A stretch of 64,000 nucleotides of DNA, from contig NZ_JAHESF010000024.1 of NCBI RefSeq assembly GCF_018598225.1, positions 1 to 64,000 on the forward strand. Direction: 5' to 3'. A program made the translations under genes and the position numbers. The number at the start of each line of letters is the position of its first letter. The stretch's first letter is position 1. Positions 61,128 to 64,000 of this stretch are shown here, one piece after another. Origin of the DNA: Chryseosolibacter histidinae (GTDB lineage Bacteria; Bacteroidota; Bacteroidia; Cytophagales; Cyclobacteriaceae). Below the pieces are notes generated by a model. That model ran no database searches. It was not told the DNA's origin and saw only the letters and a program-made list of their open reading frames with translations.

Positions 61128-62750
61128 TCAATTCCTCACCACCACTCTCTGTTTCAGCTGCCTATCCTCCTGGTTTACCCACAATATATAAATACCATCC
61201 GGTAACGTTGGCACATTCAGTTGCTGCTCTTGCTGCAGCTCCTCCACTGAAAAGGCACCTCTGTAATGCTCAACACCCAGTTGGTCTACCAACCTTACCT
61301 CTATGGGTGCACTGGCCGGTGTGCTTATCTGCAGGTTCATGTTGCCAGCCTTTGCAGGGTTGGGGTAAAGTGAAACTGCAAACTCTTGTTCAGCAAGATC
61401 AGTCACAATATCTTCAGGCTCACCTGCTGCCGCCAGCTGCGTTGCCGTGGTGGTTTCGGTGATGGTTACCGGGGCCGACCACTTGTTCCACTGGCTGGCG
61501 GTAGGCGCTGATGAAAGCCTGCTGAACCTTGCCCTATAGGTGCCCGGTACAGTGGCCGTGTAAGTGTTAGAGGTTGCCCCTGAGATAATGGCACCGTTGC
61601 GCTCCCACTGGTAAGCCAGAAAACCTTCACCCAGCATCAGCTTGGGGTATTGGCTGCTGCTCTTCACAATCACTTTAATGTCTTTATAAGCGTGAATGTT
61701 CGCTTTGTTCTTAGACAGCATCCACTTAAAGAAGTCAGCCTCGCCGTAAGCCCTGTTCCATACGTTGTGGCCCAGGTCTGAGTAGATGGTATACTTCACA
61801 ATGGCCCCCGCATTTCTGAAATTATTCACTATGGTATTGGTGGTGGTGGGTGTGGGCTTGGTGTCTTGCCCACCCTGAAAAGTCCAGATGGGGATGTGCA
61901 CTACCTTAGCCTGCTGGTTGTCTTTAAAGATGCCCGCATCGTTGATGGCAGACATGGGCAGCGCCGCAGCAAAAAGCCAGGGTGCCCTCTTCAGCGCTTC
62001 ATACACCGCATAGCCGCCAATAGACAGGCCGTGGATGTAAATGCGGTTCTGGTCTATTTTGTATTTTTCGCAATGCAGCCGCACAATCCTGATCAGGTCT
62101 TGCACCTGCAGTGGCTCCCACTCATTGAACATCTGCGCCACCAGCACAAAACCCGGAAATGCACGCGAAGGCATAGAGGGGTCGTTGGGCAACCGTGTGC
62201 CGGCAAGGTTTCGTGCGTCGAGGTGCTGCTTGCCGCCTATGTTCAGGTTGTGATCGTTATTCAGAAGCTTGTGTGTGGCAGTGGTAGGCGCCGGCGGCGA
62301 GTTGGTATTGGGCTCGTACGTCCAGCCACCATGATAACAATTATTGTACAGGCAGTTTGCACGCTCGCCTGCTCCGTGCAGCAACACTATCAATGGGTAA
62401 CCTTCGGCGTAGGTGGTGCTATAGTTGTTGGGAAACAGCAGGCGATAGTTCATCACAAACTTATCTACCGTGCCCGTCTTGCGCCGCAGATGGCCTTGCT
62501 TATAAGGGCTGGAGTCGAACCCCGTCATATCAAGGTAACTGTTTGTTTTCACGCCGGGCGAGCTTTCGCGAAAAGCAAATGTCTGGTTTTCTTTGAGGTA
62601 ATAATAATCGGTAGACGAGATCCTGGTGCGGATGTCTAACGTGCCGTAAGGCATGCTGGTACTGTATTGATATTGTGATTTAACCTGGGCGAAACTGATC
62701 ACGCTTACTGCGCAACAAAACAAGAGAAGGGTAGATCTTTTCATAAGCAT
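61128..62750 (-). CDS. T9SS-exported alpha/beta hydrolase (esterase/peptidase-like)
   Basis: A 540-residue protein from ATG 62750 (or 62744, MKRSTLLLFCCAVSVISFAQ); a frame start at 62834 would hide the signal peptide. The catalytic part resembles PHB depolymerase/feruloyl-esterase-like hydrolases: LIVLLHGAGERANCLYNN (oxyanion), HGLSIGGYAVYEAL (nucleophile serine), SDLGHNVWNRAYGEADFF (histidine). An Ig-like beta domain follows, then a type A T9SS sorting tail with VSLYPNPAKAGNMNLQIS and VPTLPDGIYILWVNQEDRQL. It would be secreted or attached at the cell surface. Substrate unknown. Confidence 0.88.
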   Translation of the reverse strand: MLMKRSTLLLFCCAVSVISFAQVKSQYQYSTSMPYGTLDIRTRISSTDYYYLKENQTFAFRESSPGVKTNSYLDMTGFDSSPYKQGHLRRKTGTVDKFVMNYRLLFPNNYSTTYAEGYPLIVLLHGAGERANCLYNNCYHGGWTYEPNTNSPPAPTTATHKLLNNDHNLNIGGKQHLDARNLAGTRLPNDPSMPSRAFPGFVLVAQMFNEWEPLQVQDLIRIVRLHCEKYKIDQNRIYIHGLSIGGYAVYEALKRAPWLFAAALPMSAINDAGIFKDNQQAKVVHIPIWTFQGGQDTKPTPTTTNTIVNNFRNAGAIVKYTIYSDLGHNVWNRAYGEADFFKWMLSKNKANIHAYKDIKVIVKSSSQYPKLMLGEGFLAYQWERNGAIISGATSNTYTATVPGTYRARFSRLSSAPTASQWNKWSAPVTITETTTATQLAAAGEPEDIVTDLAEQEFAVSLYPNPAKAGNMNLQISTPASAPIEVRLVDQLGVEHYRGAFSVEELQQEQQLNVPTLPDGIYILWVNQEDRQLKQRVVVRN

Positions 62751-62881
62751 AATTTTTTTGTTGAGACAAAGCCGTACACTTTCTCTCATCAAAAAATTAT
62801 ACCGCAGCAAGCGCGTTGAAACACGCACCTGCACAAGCGCTGATGATGTAAATAATTCTCAATGTTGTGTTGTGCGCGTGC

Positions 62882-64000
62882 TCAATTGCGAATGATCAAC
62901 CGCTGCCTGGTTGTGATCTTTCCCTGGTTTACAATGATAATGTAAATGCCGTTTGCCAGCGTCTGCTGTGCCGGTAGTTTCATACCATCGCTAAGCTGAT
63001 CAGGAGTGTATTGTTCTGCTATCAGTCTTCGTCCCGTTGGGTCTATAAGCTCTATTATAACCGGATCGTTGAGCACGGTTTGCACTTTGATATTCACAGC
63101 ACCCGGCGCCGCAGGGTTAGGGTACACGCTGAGCTCGAAGCTGTCTTCAGGGCCATCGTCGGGCGAGATGCCCGTTACAATTGTGTCTTTGCTTTTCAAG
63201 GCATTGGCCGGTATGGTAAGCCATGCATTGTTAGAGTCAGGGCCTTTATACTGCACCACCAGGCTATCTTGCTCATTGTAATCAAAAAAATCAACGTTTA
63301 TTCTGTGCGCACCGGCTGTAAGATTCTTGCTGGCACTGGCCACCATTTTAAAATCATGAACGCCATCGTTATCCACCAGTACAGCACCATCCAGCCGCAG
63401 ACGGCTTCCATCATTTGAACCCGTTCTGAACTCATAAGCGCCTTCCTTGGTAATGAGCAGGTAGCCATCGAACCTGAAATTGAAATAATCTTCCTGCGTT
63501 TTGGGTGCCAGTGTAAACGTAGGCACCACGCCCGTGAACTCGGGGCTTTCCCAATGAACTGAATCAAGATCAAAGGTAACGCCTGTGCTATGCTCATAGA
63601 AAAGGCCTGCAATGTAGGTGCTGCCCTGCTGTGTGTTGCTGGCCGGACTCATGTTGCCCGCCAGGTCTCTGGCCCTCACCTTAAAAGTGTACAGGGCATT
63701 AAGCTCAAGGGCGGTAACAACAAAGGTTGTATCAGTTGAGCTGGTAGAAACAGAATCTTTGCCGGTATACACAAAATAATCGCGCACACCGGTATTGTCG
63801 GTTGACGCCCGCCACGTGAGCCTGATCTTTTGCACACCAATGGCTACAGCCACCAGGTTCTGTGGTGCCGACGGAGCCTGCGTGTCAGTGCCCGTGGTGA
63901 GCTCAATGCCCGTGGCTGCCGGCGTATAATCAGAGCGGCCTGCGTTGCTCACAGCCCGGATCTTATATTGATAGGTGGCGGTTGGCGCAAGCCCCGCATC
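62882..64000 (-). CDS. FnIII/PA14 surface protein with T9SS sorting tail (5' end outside window)
   Basis: The frame is open to the window edge, so the N-terminus is missing. At least two fibronectin type III modules are seen (the end of one at the edge, then TQAPSAPQNLVAVAIGVQKI with ALYTFKVRARDLAGNMSPAS). A PA14-like domain follows (GLFYEHSTGVTFDLDSVHW, SNDGSRLRLDGAVLVDNDGV, GAHRINVDFFDY). The C-terminus is a T9SS type A sorting domain (FELSVYPNPAAPGAVNIKVQ, LPAQQTLANGIYIIIVNQGK). It is probably a large adhesin or carbohydrate-active surface protein. Same direction as the esterase downstream. Confidence 0.88.
   Translation of the reverse strand, partial: DAGLAPTATYQYKIRAVSNAGRSDYTPAATGIELTTGTDTQAPSAPQNLVAVAIGVQKIRLTWRASTDNTGVRDYFVYTGKDSVSTSSTDTTFVVTALELNALYTFKVRARDLAGNMSPASNTQQGSTYIAGLFYEHSTGVTFDLDSVHWESPEFTGVVPTFTLAPKTQEDYFNFRFDGYLLITKEGAYEFRTGSNDGSRLRLDGAVLVDNDGVHDFKMVASASKNLTAGAHRINVDFFDYNEQDSLVVQYKGPDSNNAWLTIPANALKSKDTIVTGISPDDGPEDSFELSVYPNPAAPGAVNIKVQTVLNDPVIIELIDPTGRRLIAEQYTPDQLSDGMKLPAQQTLANGIYIIIVNQGKITTRQRLIIRN

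Noticed and set aside
1-64000. CRISPR array, prophage, IS element or integrase
   Set aside because: No regularly spaced repeats, transposase, integrase, capsid or terminase motifs were found in any frame.

Overview
The window looks like the chromosome of a Bacteroidota bacterium, most probably of the order Cytophagales; the genus cannot be fixed from sequence alone. The reasons are TAnnTTTG-type -7 promoter elements, few Shine-Dalgarno sequences, two proteins ending in type IX secretion (T9SS) sorting tails, an IPExxxVDY-family gene beside acpP, DUF4136, DUF2167 and GIN-domain proteins, an alanine-tailed L25 and many TPR or propeller histidine kinases. No phage, transposase, integrase, CRISPR array or rRNA was seen. 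One tRNA (Gln, UUG) is present.

Layout. 0-7 kb: an envelope polysaccharide segment (flippase cut by the window edge, two GT-B glycosyltransferases) interrupted by a propeller histidine kinase/LuxR response regulator pair. 7-18.8 kb: housekeeping genes (miaA, an MBL-fold hydrolase, an NFACT/RqcH-like protein, pyk, IPExxxVDY, acpP-fabF-rnc, nadE, lgt). 18.8-27.3 kb: envelope and hypothetical genes (Omp85-like barrel, MORN-repeat protein, PorV-like barrel, helix-hairpin-helix barrel, GIN-domain protein, RRM RNA-binding protein, DUF2167, DoxX). 27.4-36.6 kb: a metallophosphoesterase, a tetR-tolC-MFP-RND efflux operon with a visible promoter and operator, and an ECF sigma factor with a small membrane partner. 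36.7-46.7 kb: alpha/beta hydrolase, purL, DUF4136 lipoprotein, tRNA-Gln, prs, rplY, pth, metG.

46.8-59.5 kb is the accessory region that deserves attention. It holds one complete TPR histidine kinase, four related TPR membrane proteins in tandem (two intact, one frameshifted, one eroded fragment) that end in a DHp-like helix without the phospho-accepting histidine and without an ATPase domain, a stand-alone cytosolic NarL-type kinase with no sensor domain, two paralogous LuxR-type regulators, and two paralogous proteins of unknown function. Each regulator is divergent from one unknown protein across a long nested palindrome, and the spacing from palindrome to candidate -7 box is the same (about 63 bp) in both copies. 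Two small secreted peptides too short for ordinary gene calling lie at 49.0-49.4 kb. I infer a split two-component system: membrane TPR pseudo-kinases, a shared soluble kinase, and two regulators acting at the palindromes.

59.5-64 kb: a two-gene module of unknown function (membrane protein plus cysteine-rich protein) and two T9SS-exported proteins, the second cut by the window edge. Intergenic DNA throughout carries inverted repeats built of reiterated short words, often with a CCGATAGCTATCGG-like core.
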